Positions 25,676 to 34,512 of a stretch of DNA of 59,501 nt are shown one piece after another. The translations under genes were made by a program, and so were the position numbers. The notes under the pieces are model-generated. The model made no database searches. It was not told the DNA's origin and saw only the letters and a list, made by a program, of their open reading frames with translations. Each line of letters begins with the position of its first letter. The first letter of the stretch is position 1. The stretch is from Oscillospiraceae bacterium (GTDB lineage: Bacteria > Bacillota_A > Clostridia > Oscillospirales > JAAYXM01): contig JAFXJK010000033.1 in the NCBI GenBank assembly GCA_017532355.1, forward strand, positions 1 to 59,501, written 5' to 3'.

Positions 25676-26926
25676 TTATTGTTTCGCAGTGTATTTTTTC
25701 CAGAACGGAGCATTGAGAAGACAGAACACAACGGAGATTGCACACAAGACAACCCACACGATGCTCGTAATCTTCCAACCAAAGTTTTCTGCAAGGTATC
25801 CGTAAGCGTAATTGGAAACCATACATCCAAAAGCTCCGAACGTATTTATAAATCCTGCAACGACACCGGTTCTTCCCTCATCCGAAAAAACTGCAGGGAT
25901 AATTACGTTCATAAACTGCGACCCTGCCGTCATAAGCGTTGTGACAAGAGCGAGGGATAAGACTATAAACGCAAGATGCACCTCTCCCGTAAACACAGTA
26001 AGTATAAGAAGCGGCGTCGATGCAACAAAAAGAATCGCCGTTGCAGTTGCCGCGTTCTTGAATCGCTTCGGATAAAGCCAGTTTACTATGAATATAGCAA
26101 AAAGATTCACAATTATAAGTATAGTTGTGATAAAAGTCGCAAAGCTCGGCGAAACACTATACTTTTCCATTATCATTGTCGGTGCCCAGCTTTTGAGACC
26201 GACATCAAGCATACAGCGGATAAGAGACGGAATCGTCATGAATATAATTCCGCTCTTTAAGAAAAGCTTCCAGACAGACTGTCCCGACTTTTTCTCTGCC
26301 TTGACTTCTTTTTTCTCCTGCACACAAGGAACATCGGGCTCTATCTCTCGTTTCGCCCTTTTCTCAGAATAAATAAGAAACGGTGCAACAAGAAGCATTG
26401 CGAACGAAGCAACCCAGAAAAGCCACGGCCAGGTTGCGACCTTGAGCACTCCTGCTGCAACGAGATAGCTCAGCATCGATCCCATCGGATATGCAAACGC
26501 AAGATACGTCATAACCTTTTTGGTATGCTCTGACATAATTACCGTGGCTGAAATCTTAATGACAGCGGGCCAGATGGCAAACTGCGCAAAGCCGTTTATG
26601 CTCCAGGCTGTCAGCATCACATTGTATGTTGGCCATATTGCCATAGCAGCATTACAGCATGCAGACAAAAGAACACCGAACGCAAAGAGCTTGAACGGGG
26701 ATATTCTGTCAACAAGATAGCCGCCCAACATCTGCGTGCTTCCGTAAACAAGATAGAAGCAGGCATTTATAAGACCTATTGCACCCTTGTCTACCATACC
26801 CTCCTGAACGATTGCGGACATAGCAGATGAATATGTATTCTTCGTCATAGAAACAAGAACATAACCAAAGAAAACGACAAAGAAAATAAGCCAGCTTGTT
26901 TTTTCATTTTTCACGCGTCCGTGCAT
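25676..26926 (-). CDS. Major facilitator superfamily transporter (OPA-like)
   Basis: 416 residues from ATG 26926 (GGGGGAA 8 bases upstream); the frame is open to 26947 without RBS there. Twelve membrane segments, from SWLIFFVVFFGYVLVSM to ITSIVWVVLCAISVVFC, with a central charged loop of ~20 residues (KRAKREIEPDVPCVQEKKE). GALGLINACFYLVYGSTQMLGGYLVDRISP resembles the GlpT/UhpT organophosphate antiporter family. It imports a small, perhaps phosphorylated, sugar or organic acid; the substrate is not readable from sequence. Only 22 bases separate it from the rluB stop, so it may be expressed from the housekeeping operon, although it faces the arabinoside genes. Confidence 0.85.
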   Translation of the reverse strand: MHGRVKNEKTSWLIFFVVFFGYVLVSMTKNTYSSAMSAIVQEGMVDKGAIGLINACFYLVYGSTQMLGGYLVDRISPFKLFAFGVLLSACCNAAMAIWPTYNVMLTAWSINGFAQFAIWPAVIKISATVIMSEHTKKVMTYLAFAYPMGSMLSYLVAAGVLKVATWPWLFWVASFAMLLVAPFLIYSEKRAKREIEPDVPCVQEKKEVKAEKKSGQSVWKLFLKSGIIFMTIPSLIRCMLDVGLKSWAPTMIMEKYSVSPSFATFITTILIIVNLFAIFIVNWLYPKRFKNAATATAILFVASTPLLILTVFTGEVHLAFIVLSLALVTTLMTAGSQFMNVIIPAVFSDEGRTGVVAGFINTFGAFGCMVSNYAYGYLAENFGWKITSIVWVVLCAISVVFCLLNAPFWKKYTAKQ

Positions 26927-26948
26927 ACACTTATTCCCCCGAAGCAAA

Positions 26949-27650
26949 TTAAAGTGATTTTAAGTAGTTGACCTCACGTTCCGTAAGATGACGCCACCTT
27001 CCTGCAGGAAGCTTGTCAAGAACGAGATCTCCGACACTCACGCGTTTAAGGCGAAGCACTTTAAGGTCTGCCGCCTCGCACATACGGCGAATCTGGCGAT
27101 TTCTTCCCTCTCGTATGGTTATATGCAAGAGACCTCCGTCGGAGTTCTCACGAAGGACGCTTACGTCCGCAGGCTTTGTCATACGCCCGTCAATCTCGAT
27201 TGACGCCTTGAGAGTTGTTATCGCCGTCTCAAGATGCCCACGAACGGTGACAATATATCCCTTCGGTATTTCGTGAGACGGATGTGTAAGACGGTATGTA
27301 AGAGCGCCGTCATTCGTCATCAAAAGAAGACCTTCGGAATTATAGTCAAGACGTCCCACAGGATGAACACGCGTACCGACGTCAACAAGCTCATTTACTG
27401 TCTTTCTGTCCTTCTCATCATCAAGGGACGTTATATAACCGCGCGGCTTATTGAGCATAATATAAAATTTCTGCGTACCGCCTATTACGCGTCCCGAAAC
27501 CTCTATAACATCAGTTTCTGCATCTGCCTTATCACCGAGAGACGCAAGCTCTCCGTTCACTCGAACTTTGCCTGATGTTATGAGTTCCTCGGCACGACGG
27601 CGCGAACAAACGCCGCTTGCCGCTATTATCTTCTGAAGTCTTTCTGTCAT
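26949..27650 (-). CDS. rluB: 23S rRNA pseudouridine synthase RluB-type
   Basis: 233 residues. An N-terminal S4 RNA-binding domain (LQKIIAASGVCSRRRAEELI) is followed by the RsuA/RluB catalytic domain with GRLDYNSEGLLLMTNDG, whose Asp is the catalytic residue, and GRNRQIRRMCEA. Expected target: a uridine in 23S rRNA helix 90-92 region. Last of the der-plsY-gpsA-rluB run, 18 bases after gpsA. Confidence 0.93.
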   Translation of the reverse strand: MTERLQKIIAASGVCSRRRAEELITSGKVRVNGELASLGDKADAETDVIEVSGRVIGGTQKFYIMLNKPRGYITSLDDEKDRKTVNELVDVGTRVHPVGRLDYNSEGLLLMTNDGALTYRLTHPSHEIPKGYIVTVRGHLETAITTLKASIEIDGRMTKPADVSVLRENSDGGLLHITIREGRNRQIRRMCEAADLKVLRLKRVSVGDLVLDKLPAGRWRHLTEREVNYLKSL

Positions 27651-27668
27651 AACAAAACATCCTCGACA

Positions 27669-28673
27669 TTATTTCCAAGCGGTATCGCTTTCGCTCTTTT
27701 TTTCACGCATCATAAGGCGAATCAAAGATTCGTGTGCATCTGCCTGCTCAAAGAGAATTTTGTGCATTTCTTCTGTAATCGGCATTTCCACTCCTGCTTT
27801 TTTTGCAAGCTCGTATGCCGACTGCGTTGCGTAGTATCCCTCGACAACGGCACCGATTTTCTTAAGCGCTGACTCCGTATCTGCACCCTGACCGATGAGG
27901 ATACCTGCCCTTCTGTTTCTGGAATGCATCGACATACATGTAACGATGAGGTCACCGAGGCCTGCAAGACCCGAGAAGGTTTCTTCCTTTCCACCGAGCG
28001 CAACGCCGAGGCGAATCATCTCCGCAAGGCCGCGTGTCATAAGAGCTGCTTTCGTGTTGTCACCAAGGCCAAGTCCGTCGCATACACCTGCAGCAAGGGC
28101 CATAACGTTCTTAAGCGCCGCGCCGAGCTCGACACCTATAACATCATCTGTCACGTAAACGCGGAAGCGCTCGTTCATAAATACATCCTGAACGGTCTCT
28201 GCCGCTTCTTTATAACGTGAAGTCGCGATAATCGCAGTCGGAACGCCGCGTCCCACCTCTTCAGCATGAGACGGCCCCGAAAGAACGACGATTTTTGCCT
28301 TTCCACCGAGTTCTTCCTCAATTATCTCAGAAAGGCGCATTGATGTTTCCTTCTCTATTCCCTTTGCAACATTGACAACAATCTGACCGTCTCTTATATG
28401 GGCAGATAGTTTTTTTGCAGTAGCGCGCACAGCAAACGACGGTACAGCCATAATGACTATATCCGCGTCCTTTGCAACACTTATATCATTCGTACACGAA
28501 AGCCCTTCAGGGAAAAGAACACCTGCTAAGAATGCGCGATTCTCGCGATCGTGGCGAAGCCTCTCGTATTCCGCATCCTCAAAAGACCAAAGAATAACAT
28601 CATTTCCGTTTTTTGCAAGCATTACTGCGAGAGCTGTTCCCCAGCCGCCGCTTCCTATTACTGCAATTTTCAT
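27669..28673 (-). CDS. gpsA: Glycerol-3-phosphate dehydrogenase [NAD(P)+]
   Basis: 334 residues. IGSGGWGTALAVMLAKNG is the dinucleotide loop; VNVAKGIE, LSGPSHAEEV, ALKNVMALAAGVCDGLGLGDNTKAALMTRGLAE with the active-site Lys, and GLGDLIVTCMS follow in family order. It makes sn-glycerol 3-phosphate for phospholipids and sits 18 bases after plsY, which consumes that product. Note that a separate glycerol-1-phosphate-type dehydrogenase gene (araM) is also present in the window. Confidence 0.96.
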   Translation of the reverse strand: MKIAVIGSGGWGTALAVMLAKNGNDVILWSFEDAEYERLRHDRENRAFLAGVLFPEGLSCTNDISVAKDADIVIMAVPSFAVRATAKKLSAHIRDGQIVVNVAKGIEKETSMRLSEIIEEELGGKAKIVVLSGPSHAEEVGRGVPTAIIATSRYKEAAETVQDVFMNERFRVYVTDDVIGVELGAALKNVMALAAGVCDGLGLGDNTKAALMTRGLAEMIRLGVALGGKEETFSGLAGLGDLIVTCMSMHSRNRRAGILIGQGADTESALKKIGAVVEGYYATQSAYELAKKAGVEMPITEEMHKILFEQADAHESLIRLMMREKKSESDTAWK

Positions 28674-28691
28674 AATAGCACCTCAGATGTG

Positions 28692-29321
28692 TTACTTTTT
28701 AAACTTGAGTTTATTTTCGTTTCCGGCAATCAGGCGCTTGATATTCGCTCTGTGCAGGAATATAACGAACATTGCAAGCAAAGCACCAAACACGATATAG
28801 ATAATTCCGTCAATCCCAAAACCTTCGAAAAGCATAAAAAGGAAAGGAACTGTGGATATTGCAATTATCGAACCGAGCGATACATAGCGAGTTATTGCTA
28901 CGATTACGATAAACACAGAAACTGCAATCAAACAAACCGGAAGGTTGAACGTCCCGACGACCGCAGCAGTCGTAAGGACTCCCTTTCCGCCCCTGAACTG
29001 GAAGAATACCGGAAAAGTATGCCCAAGTATGCAAGCAAAGCTTGCAAAAACATGAACAAGCGCCATATTTGCATCATCCGGAACAATCTGCTTTGCGATA
29101 AGAATCGCGGCAACTCCCTTCAAAACATCGCCGAGGATAACAAGAACCGTCTTCTTCATACCCATCACGCGAAGGGAATTTGTCGTGCCTGCATTACCGC
29201 TTCCAAAGTCTCTTACATCCTTCTTAAGCGTAAGCTTTGATATGATTATGGAAAAATTAAGACTGCCAAGCAAATATGCGATAACTACCGCAATTATGAT
29301 TCTTACTGTCGTATTATCCAT
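28692..29321 (-). CDS. plsY: Acyl-phosphate:glycerol-3-phosphate acyltransferase
   Basis: 209 residues, integral membrane protein with about five to six segments. AYLLGSLNFSIIIS, DVRDFGSGNAGTTNSLRVMG and HTFPVFFQFRGGKGVLT are the conserved PlsY loops that bind the acyl-phosphate and glycerol 3-phosphate. It starts the phosphatidic acid pathway. It begins one base past the der stop, so translation is likely coupled; gpsA follows. Confidence 0.96.
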   Translation of the reverse strand: MDNTTVRIIIAVVIAYLLGSLNFSIIISKLTLKKDVRDFGSGNAGTTNSLRVMGMKKTVLVILGDVLKGVAAILIAKQIVPDDANMALVHVFASFACILGHTFPVFFQFRGGKGVLTTAAVVGTFNLPVCLIAVSVFIVIVAITRYVSLGSIIAISTVPFLFMLFEGFGIDGIIYIVFGALLAMFVIFLHRANIKRLIAGNENKLKFKK

Positions 29322-29322
29322 A

Positions 29323-30648
29323 TTATCCGTTTTCTCCCTTTTGTCTTATAACAACTCTGATTGGCGTTCCCTCAAAACCGAATACCTCGCGAAGCTTATT
29401 CTCAAGATATCTCTGATAAGAGAAGTGGAAAAGCTTTGCATCGTTACAAAACATAACGAAGTTTGGAGGTGCAATTCCGGTCTGCGTGATGTAATATACC
29501 TTAAGACGCTTGCCGCGATCTGTCGGCGGCTGAACTCTCGATACAGCATCAGCAAGAACGTTATTAAGCATTCCCGTTGTTATGCGTTTTCTTGATTCTT
29601 CATACGCTGACGTGATAAGCTCAAAAAGCTTGTGTACACGCTGGCCGGTTTTTGCAGAAATGAAGAGAATCGGCGCATAAGGCATATACGAAAGATCCCG
29701 GCGGATTTTTTCTTCCTCCGATTTCATCGTCTTATCGTCCTTCTCGACAAGGTCCCACTTATTGACAACTATGATACAAGCCTTACCTGCATCGTGTGCA
29801 ATGCCTGCAACCTTTGTATCCTGCTCTGTTACGCCTTCCTCTGCGTCAATCATAATAAGGCACACGTCACTTCGCTCAACCGCAAGAGACGCGCGAAGGA
29901 CAGAAAATTTTTCGATATCGTCATTTACCTTTGACTTCTTGCGGATACCTGCCGTATCTATGAACACGAACTTGCCGTATTCGTTTTCGAACTCCGAGTC
30001 AACCGCGTCACGCGTTGTACCTGCAACGTTACTTACGATAACTCTCTCCTGACCGAGGATTTTGTTTGTGAGAGACGACTTTCCAACGTTCGGTTTACCG
30101 ATAAGCGCGACGTGGATACGTTCATCCTCTTCCTCGACCTCCTCTTCCTCCGGGAAGAATTCAAGGCAACGGTCAAGAAGCTCGCCCGTACCGTGGCCGT
30201 GAACTGCGGAAATCGCAATCGGCTCACCGAGACCGAGGTTGTAAAACTCGTAAAACTCTGCAGGAGGATCTCCGACAGAGTCAACCTTATTCACAGCAAG
30301 AATAATCGGTTTATTGGAACGGAGAAGCATACTTGCAACATCGTTATCTGCCGCAGTGACTCCCGTTCTGATGTCTGTTATGAACACAATTACATCCGCA
30401 TTTGCGACCGCAATCTCTGCCTGATCGCGCATAAATTTCAAAATCTCGCTGTCTGTACGCGGCTCTATTCCGCCCGTATCAACAGGAGTAAAGGTTCTGC
30501 CTGCCCATTCGCAATCAGCATAGAGTCTGTCGCGAGTGACACCCGGTGTGTCCTCAACGATAGACATACGCTTTCCTATGAGCTTATTAAAAAGCATTGA
30601 CTTTCCGACATTCGGTCGCCCGACTATCGCAACAAGAGGCTTTGCCAT
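29323..30648 (-). CDS. der: Ribosome biogenesis GTPase Der (EngA)
   Basis: 441 residues with two tandem GTPase domains: GRPNVGKSMLFNKL (~10), DTGG, NKVD for the first; GKPNVGKSSLTNKI (~185), DTAGIR, NKWD for the second; then a C-terminal KH-like domain (~355-441). Acts in 50S subunit assembly. RBS AGGAGGGAG. It lies 15 bases after the DUF512 gene, a common clostridial order. Confidence 0.97.
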   Translation of the reverse strand: MAKPLVAIVGRPNVGKSMLFNKLIGKRMSIVEDTPGVTRDRLYADCEWAGRTFTPVDTGGIEPRTDSEILKFMRDQAEIAVANADVIVFITDIRTGVTAADNDVASMLLRSNKPIILAVNKVDSVGDPPAEFYEFYNLGLGEPIAISAVHGHGTGELLDRCLEFFPEEEEVEEEDERIHVALIGKPNVGKSSLTNKILGQERVIVSNVAGTTRDAVDSEFENEYGKFVFIDTAGIRKKSKVNDDIEKFSVLRASLAVERSDVCLIMIDAEEGVTEQDTKVAGIAHDAGKACIIVVNKWDLVEKDDKTMKSEEEKIRRDLSYMPYAPILFISAKTGQRVHKLFELITSAYEESRKRITTGMLNNVLADAVSRVQPPTDRGKRLKVYYITQTGIAPPNFVMFCNDAKLFHFSYQRYLENKLREVFGFEGTPIRVVIRQKGENG

Positions 30649-30663
30649 ACTTCTCCCTCCTAT

Positions 30664-31956
30664 CTATATGCCGAGCATCGCCGAAAGAAGCGCATCGCCG
30701 TCATTCTCGACAGAGATAACCGTAACGCCGAGCTCACGCTCAACATCGGCAACGCTGACATCATCCAAAAATACATTTTCGCCGTGGCGAAGCATAACCG
30801 CAGGTATAAGAAGCCTTTTCCCAAGCGGTTTTCCCCGAAGAGTCCGAAGAAGGTCACCACCCGTAACAAGACCTGCCACATCAACAGTTTCTCCGAAGAA
30901 ATCGTTTCTGACGGCATACACTTCGCTGTCATTTATATTATCGCATTTTTTTGCCAATTCGTCAATCAGTTTTCGCATAAACGGAGCGGCTGAAACGCCC
31001 GTTGCAACCGTAAACTTTTTAACTTCCGACGGGATGTCCGTATAGGACAGCGCCGCACGGAACTCAAACTCTAAAAGCCGCATAAGTCCGACTCCGTTGT
31101 CAAGCTGCGGATAGCTTCCGTAATACTCGTCCTCCGGGATAGGAAGATCTGCCTTGATATAAAGCTCGTCCGCACCGTAGACGATTCTGTCTTCTCTCTT
31201 TTTGAGGTTTTCTTCCCCGAAAGAGTCTATGATTTCAATTGTTTCCCTTGCAGTTTTCTCATCCATCGGAACAAGCGGATAAAGACCTTCACGATGCTTT
31301 GTGATGCCGACAGGGACAACAGCTATACTCTCAACCTCTTCACCGAGTGAGAGAAGGTCTGAAATCGAGTTGCGGAGCACCTCGCCGTCATTGAGCCCGG
31401 GGCAGACAACAATCTGACAGTTTACGCGTATCCCTGCCGCAGTCAGCTTTCGCAGAATATTCATGCACTCTCCTGCCCTCGGGTTTCGCACCATCTTACG
31501 GCGAAGTTCGGGGTCCGTAACGTGGACAGAGACGTTCACGGGGCTTATATGCATCCTTATCATTCGGTCGATATCTTTTTCGGAGAGGTTTGTGAGCGAG
31601 ATGTAGTTTCCGAGAAGAAAAGACATTCTGGCATCATCATCTTTAAAGTAGAGCGTTTCGCGCATACCGCGCGGCATCTGGTCAACAAAGCAGAAAACGC
31701 AGTTGTTTGCACACCTCTTCGCTTTGTCCATAAGATATGTTTCAAAGACGAGTCCCAAGTCCTCGCCTTCCTCTTTCTTTATTTTGACCGTTTTTCTCCG
31801 AAGCTCGACTTTAAGACTTTTATCGTAAGCATAAAACTTATAGTCAAGCACATCGCGAATCGGTTTGCCGTTTATCGAGACAAGTTCATCCCCTGCGACA
31901 ATTCCTGCGCGCTCGGCAAGGCTTCCCGTCTCTACCTCGGTGATGCGTGCGCTCAT
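30664..31956 (-). CDS. DUF512 protein: PDZ plus radical SAM-like
   Basis: 430 residues. N-terminal PDZ-like domain (~2-65, GSLAERAGIVAGDELVSING), then a Cys cluster CANNCVFCFVDQMPRG matching CxxxCxxC for a radical-SAM 4Fe-4S site, and a C-terminal DUF512 region (EFEFRAALSYTDIPSEVK). The family is widespread in anaerobic Firmicutes and usually lies next to der, as here. The substrate is unknown; a role in ribosome or tRNA metabolism has only been inferred from the gene context. Confidence 0.9.
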   Translation of the reverse strand: MSARITEVETGSLAERAGIVAGDELVSINGKPIRDVLDYKFYAYDKSLKVELRRKTVKIKKEEGEDLGLVFETYLMDKAKRCANNCVFCFVDQMPRGMRETLYFKDDDARMSFLLGNYISLTNLSEKDIDRMIRMHISPVNVSVHVTDPELRRKMVRNPRAGECMNILRKLTAAGIRVNCQIVVCPGLNDGEVLRNSISDLLSLGEEVESIAVVPVGITKHREGLYPLVPMDEKTARETIEIIDSFGEENLKKREDRIVYGADELYIKADLPIPEDEYYGSYPQLDNGVGLMRLLEFEFRAALSYTDIPSEVKKFTVATGVSAAPFMRKLIDELAKKCDNINDSEVYAVRNDFFGETVDVAGLVTGGDLLRTLRGKPLGKRLLIPAVMLRHGENVFLDDVSVADVERELGVTVISVENDGDALLSAMLGI

Positions 31957-31980
31957 ATCCCCGTACCTTCCTTTTGATAT

Positions 31981-32013
31981 AAAAATAGAGGAGGATTAAT
32001 CCATCCACCTCTA
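31981..32013 (-). terminator. Terminator after rpmF
   Basis: TAGAGGAGGAT (31986-31996) and ATCCACCTCTA (32003-32013) pair with one mismatch; read leftward the stem is followed by TTTTTATAT. It should reduce read-through from rpmF into the DUF512-der unit. Confidence 0.8.
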
Positions 32014-32040
32014 CCCTTTTACCGAATTGAGTTTCGCAAA

Positions 32041-32235
32041 TTATTCAGCAGCATTCTCTGCAGCAGCAATAACCTCACGACCATTATATGTTCCGCACTT
32101 CTTGCAAGCTCTGTGTGAAAGCTTCATTGCTCCGCACTTCGGGCATGCTCCGATTCCCGGAAGCGAAAGCTTCCAATGTGCATTGCGGTTCATGTCTCTC
32201 CTCGATTTAGAATGTTTTCTCTTTGGTACCGCCAT
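32041..32235 (-). CDS. rpmF: 50S ribosomal protein L32
   Basis: 64 residues. [20 protein letters not shown] is the typical L32 N-terminus; CPKC and CKKC form the zinc ribbon (the C+ form of the protein). RBS AAGGAGG. The C-terminus has a short acidic/Ala tail. It follows the DUF177 gene by 40 bases, the standard yceD-rpmF pairing. Confidence 0.97.
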   Translation of the reverse strand: MAVPKRKHSKSRRDMNRNAHWKLSLPGIGACPKCGAMKLSHRACKKCGTYNGREVIAAAENAAE

Positions 32236-32275
32236 GGTGACACCTCCTTCGATATATAAACCATTACTTTTTTAT

Positions 32276-32764
32276 TCAATCATCAAGCAACTGTGCAAGA
32301 ATCTCGAGCCTTGGGTCAATCGACTCGTCCTTACAGTTACATGCTTGCTCATTTAAATTTGCTCCGCAGATCTGGCACAGGCCCTTGCAATCTTCAGAAC
32401 AAAGGTTTTTGCTGTCAAAGCCAAGTATAAAGACCGAAACAGCAAGCTCCGAAAGCTCAAGCTCATCTCCCTCACAGACGATGAACGCATCTTCGTCATC
32501 CTCATTGTCGAGGTGATCGACAATGCACGACTCGAAAGGGACAGTCGTAACTTTCGAAAATTCTTTTGCGCATCTGTCGCACAAAAGCTTTCGCACACCC
32601 TCTGCTTTCATAGAGATAAGAAGCACTCCCGCGCGATCCACCACCTCACCCGAGACCGTAAGCTCGGACGCCATGGTAGGCTCGATATCGGAAATATCTG
32701 TTTTGAACTCAAAGGGCAGAGCGGAGATTTCTCCGCTGCGAAGTTGTTTGATGTTAATTCGCAT
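32276..32764 (-). CDS. DUF177 (YceD-like) protein
   Basis: 162 residues, RBS AAGGAG. LLCDRCAKEF at mid-protein and CSEDCKGLCQICGANLNEQACNC at the C-terminus are the conserved Cys groups of DUF177, likely zinc binding. The family is linked to 23S rRNA processing or accumulation in plants and bacteria. It is the first gene of the rpmF unit, behind a consensus promoter. Confidence 0.92.
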   Translation of the reverse strand: MRINIKQLRSGEISALPFEFKTDISDIEPTMASELTVSGEVVDRAGVLLISMKAEGVRKLLCDRCAKEFSKVTTVPFESCIVDHLDNEDDEDAFIVCEGDELELSELAVSVFILGFDSKNLCSEDCKGLCQICGANLNEQACNCKDESIDPRLEILAQLLDD

Positions 32765-32780
32765 ACTCTACTCCTTAACC

Positions 32781-32797
32781 GTGACACGTAATGTCAC
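32781..32797. promoter_or_regulatory. Palindrome GTGACA-N5-TGTCAC
   Basis: Perfect 6-5-6 inverted repeat at the predicted start of the DUF177-rpmF transcript. Could be a repressor operator or a 5' hairpin of the mRNA. Confidence 0.45.
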
Positions 32798-32804
32798 AAA
32801 ATAT

Positions 32805-32833
32805 ATTATACTTTGAAGAATTCGATTTGTCAA
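32805..32833 (-). promoter_or_regulatory. Consensus promoter of DUF177-rpmF
   Basis: On the minus strand TTGACA (32833-32828), 17-base spacer, TATAAT (32810-32805). Exact sigma-A consensus, as expected for a ribosomal protein transcript. Confidence 0.85.
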
Positions 32834-32852
32834 CCAAAAAAACTGAAAATAT

Positions 32853-33713
32853 TTAGATATTTACGTTATTTTGTATGCATGCAGCCTTGAGCGTATTCTT
32901 CATAAGCATCGTAATCGTCATCGGACCTACACCGCCCGGAACAGGAGTAATAAATGAAGCTTTTTCGGAAACTGCCGCAAAGTCAACATCTCCGCAGAGC
33001 TTTCCTTCTGCGTTGCGGTTTATGCCAACATCCATAACGACAGCGCCGTCCGAAACCATATCACCCGTAACAAATCCTGCACGACCTACTGCAGCAACGA
33101 TGATATCTGCCGCTTTTACAATTTCAGGAAGGTTCTTCGTTTTTGAGTGACATATTGTAACAGTCGCGTTCTTATGAAGAAGAAGCATCGACATCGGCTT
33201 TCCTACTATATTTGAACGGCCGATAACAACTGCATTTTTTCCTGCAACATCGATGCCGTACTCCTCAAAGAGAGCCATAACACCTGCAGGAGTACACGGA
33301 AGAAAATCGAAATCGCCCGTCATAATCTTTCCGACGTTCTGAACGTGGAAAGCATCAACGTCCTTGTCGGGATTGATCGCTGCAATAACTTTATCCTCCG
33401 AGATATGCTTCGGAAGCGGAAGCTGAACGAGAATACCGTTGATATCCACCTTGTTGTTGAGCTTGTCAATAAGGCCGAGAAGCTCTGCCTCACTTGTTTC
33501 GGCAGGAAGAGCATACTCTTCGCTGTAAATGCCGCACTCGGCACAGGCCTTTTTCTTGTTATTTACGTATGTACGGCTTGCAGGGTCATCACCGACAATC
33601 ACAACAGCGAGGCCCGCTTTTATTCCCATATCAGCAAGTTTGCTGACCCCCGCATAAACTTCTTCGCGAAGTTTTTTTGAAGTAGCCTTTCCGTCAATTA
33701 TTACTGCACTCAT
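32853..33713 (-). CDS. folD: Methylenetetrahydrofolate dehydrogenase/cyclohydrolase
   Basis: 286 residues, bifunctional folate enzyme interconverting methylene-, methenyl- and 10-formyl-THF. VGDDPASRTYVNNKKKAC contains the catalytic Lys; ILVQLPLPKHI and GRSNIVGKPMSMLLL (NADP site) and the C-terminal PVPGGVGPMTITMLM are the family signatures. Its start overlaps the end of lgt by 20 bases, so the two genes are coupled. Confidence 0.97.
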   Translation of the reverse strand: MSAVIIDGKATSKKLREEVYAGVSKLADMGIKAGLAVVIVGDDPASRTYVNNKKKACAECGIYSEEYALPAETSEAELLGLIDKLNNKVDINGILVQLPLPKHISEDKVIAAINPDKDVDAFHVQNVGKIMTGDFDFLPCTPAGVMALFEEYGIDVAGKNAVVIGRSNIVGKPMSMLLLHKNATVTICHSKTKNLPEIVKAADIIVAAVGRAGFVTGDMVSDGAVVMDVGINRNAEGKLCGDVDFAAVSEKASFITPVPGGVGPMTITMLMKNTLKAACIQNNVNI

Positions 33714-34509
33714 TTTTCTTTTCCTCCGTTTTAATTTTTCTGTATCTGTAAATCAAATATGCAATGCCAAATGCAACACATGCCGCCGCAAGAGCCTGAG
33801 AAACGCGTATTCCTGTGTTAAAGAGGTACAGGCTGTCCGTACGGAGACCTTCAATCATGGCGCGGCCGATACCGTACCATATTATATACAGCACGAAAAC
33901 CTCTCCGCTGAATTTTCTCTTCTTTGAATAAAAATGAAGAAGTATAAATCCTAGAATATTCCAAAGAGATTCGTAGAGAAACGTCGGATGCACACCGGGC
34001 GCCCCGTTTATCATCATTCTCCACGGAAGGCCTGTCTCTCCGCCGTGAGCCTCGGCATTGACGAAGTTTCCCCACCGACCGATTGACTGCCCTATCATAA
34101 GACCGAGCGCTCCAACATCAAGAAAGCGGACTATACTTATTTTTTTGATTCTGCAATATATAAGCGCACCGATAAGCGCACCGATAACGGCACCGTATAT
34201 CGCAATTCCACCTTCCCAGATATAAAAAATTCTTATCGGATCCTCTGCATACTCGGCAAAATTGAAAACCACGTAATAAATTCTTGCAAATATGATAGCA
34301 CACGGAACGGCAAAGAGAAGCATCTCCATAATTTCATCGTCCGTCGTCCCGAACTCACGGCTCCTCTTCATTCCGTAATACACGGCAAGAAGAAAACCAC
34401 CGGCGATGATTATCGCATACCAGTATATGGGACGCGTGAAAATTTCGAACGCGACACGGTTTATTTCAAAATCAAGCCCGAAACCGGGAAAAGAAATTCT
34501 GTTTGTCAT
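33694..34509 (-). CDS. lgt: Prolipoprotein diacylglyceryl transferase
   Basis: 271 residues, about seven membrane segments. GRWGNFVNAEAHGGETGLPW is the Lgt signature with the catalytic-type Arg. It adds diacylglycerol to the lipobox Cys of lipoproteins. FVLYIIWYGIGRAMIEGLRTDSLY near the C-terminus carries the other conserved Arg/Glu. It begins three bases after the YmfH-type peptidase gene and overlaps folD. Confidence 0.96.
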   Translation of the reverse strand: MTNRISFPGFGLDFEINRVAFEIFTRPIYWYAIIIAGGFLLAVYYGMKRSREFGTTDDEIMEMLLFAVPCAIIFARIYYVVFNFAEYAEDPIRIFYIWEGGIAIYGAVIGALIGALIYCRIKKISIVRFLDVGALGLMIGQSIGRWGNFVNAEAHGGETGLPWRMMINGAPGVHPTFLYESLWNILGFILLHFYSKKRKFSGEVFVLYIIWYGIGRAMIEGLRTDSLYLFNTGIRVSQALAAACVAFGIAYLIYRYRKIKTEEKKNECSNN

Positions 34510-34512
34510 AGG

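Noticed and set aside
32781..32797. CRP/FNR or FapR binding site
   Set aside because: The half-sites and spacing (GTGACA-N5-TGTCAC) do not fit TGTGA-N6-TCACA or the FapR consensus.
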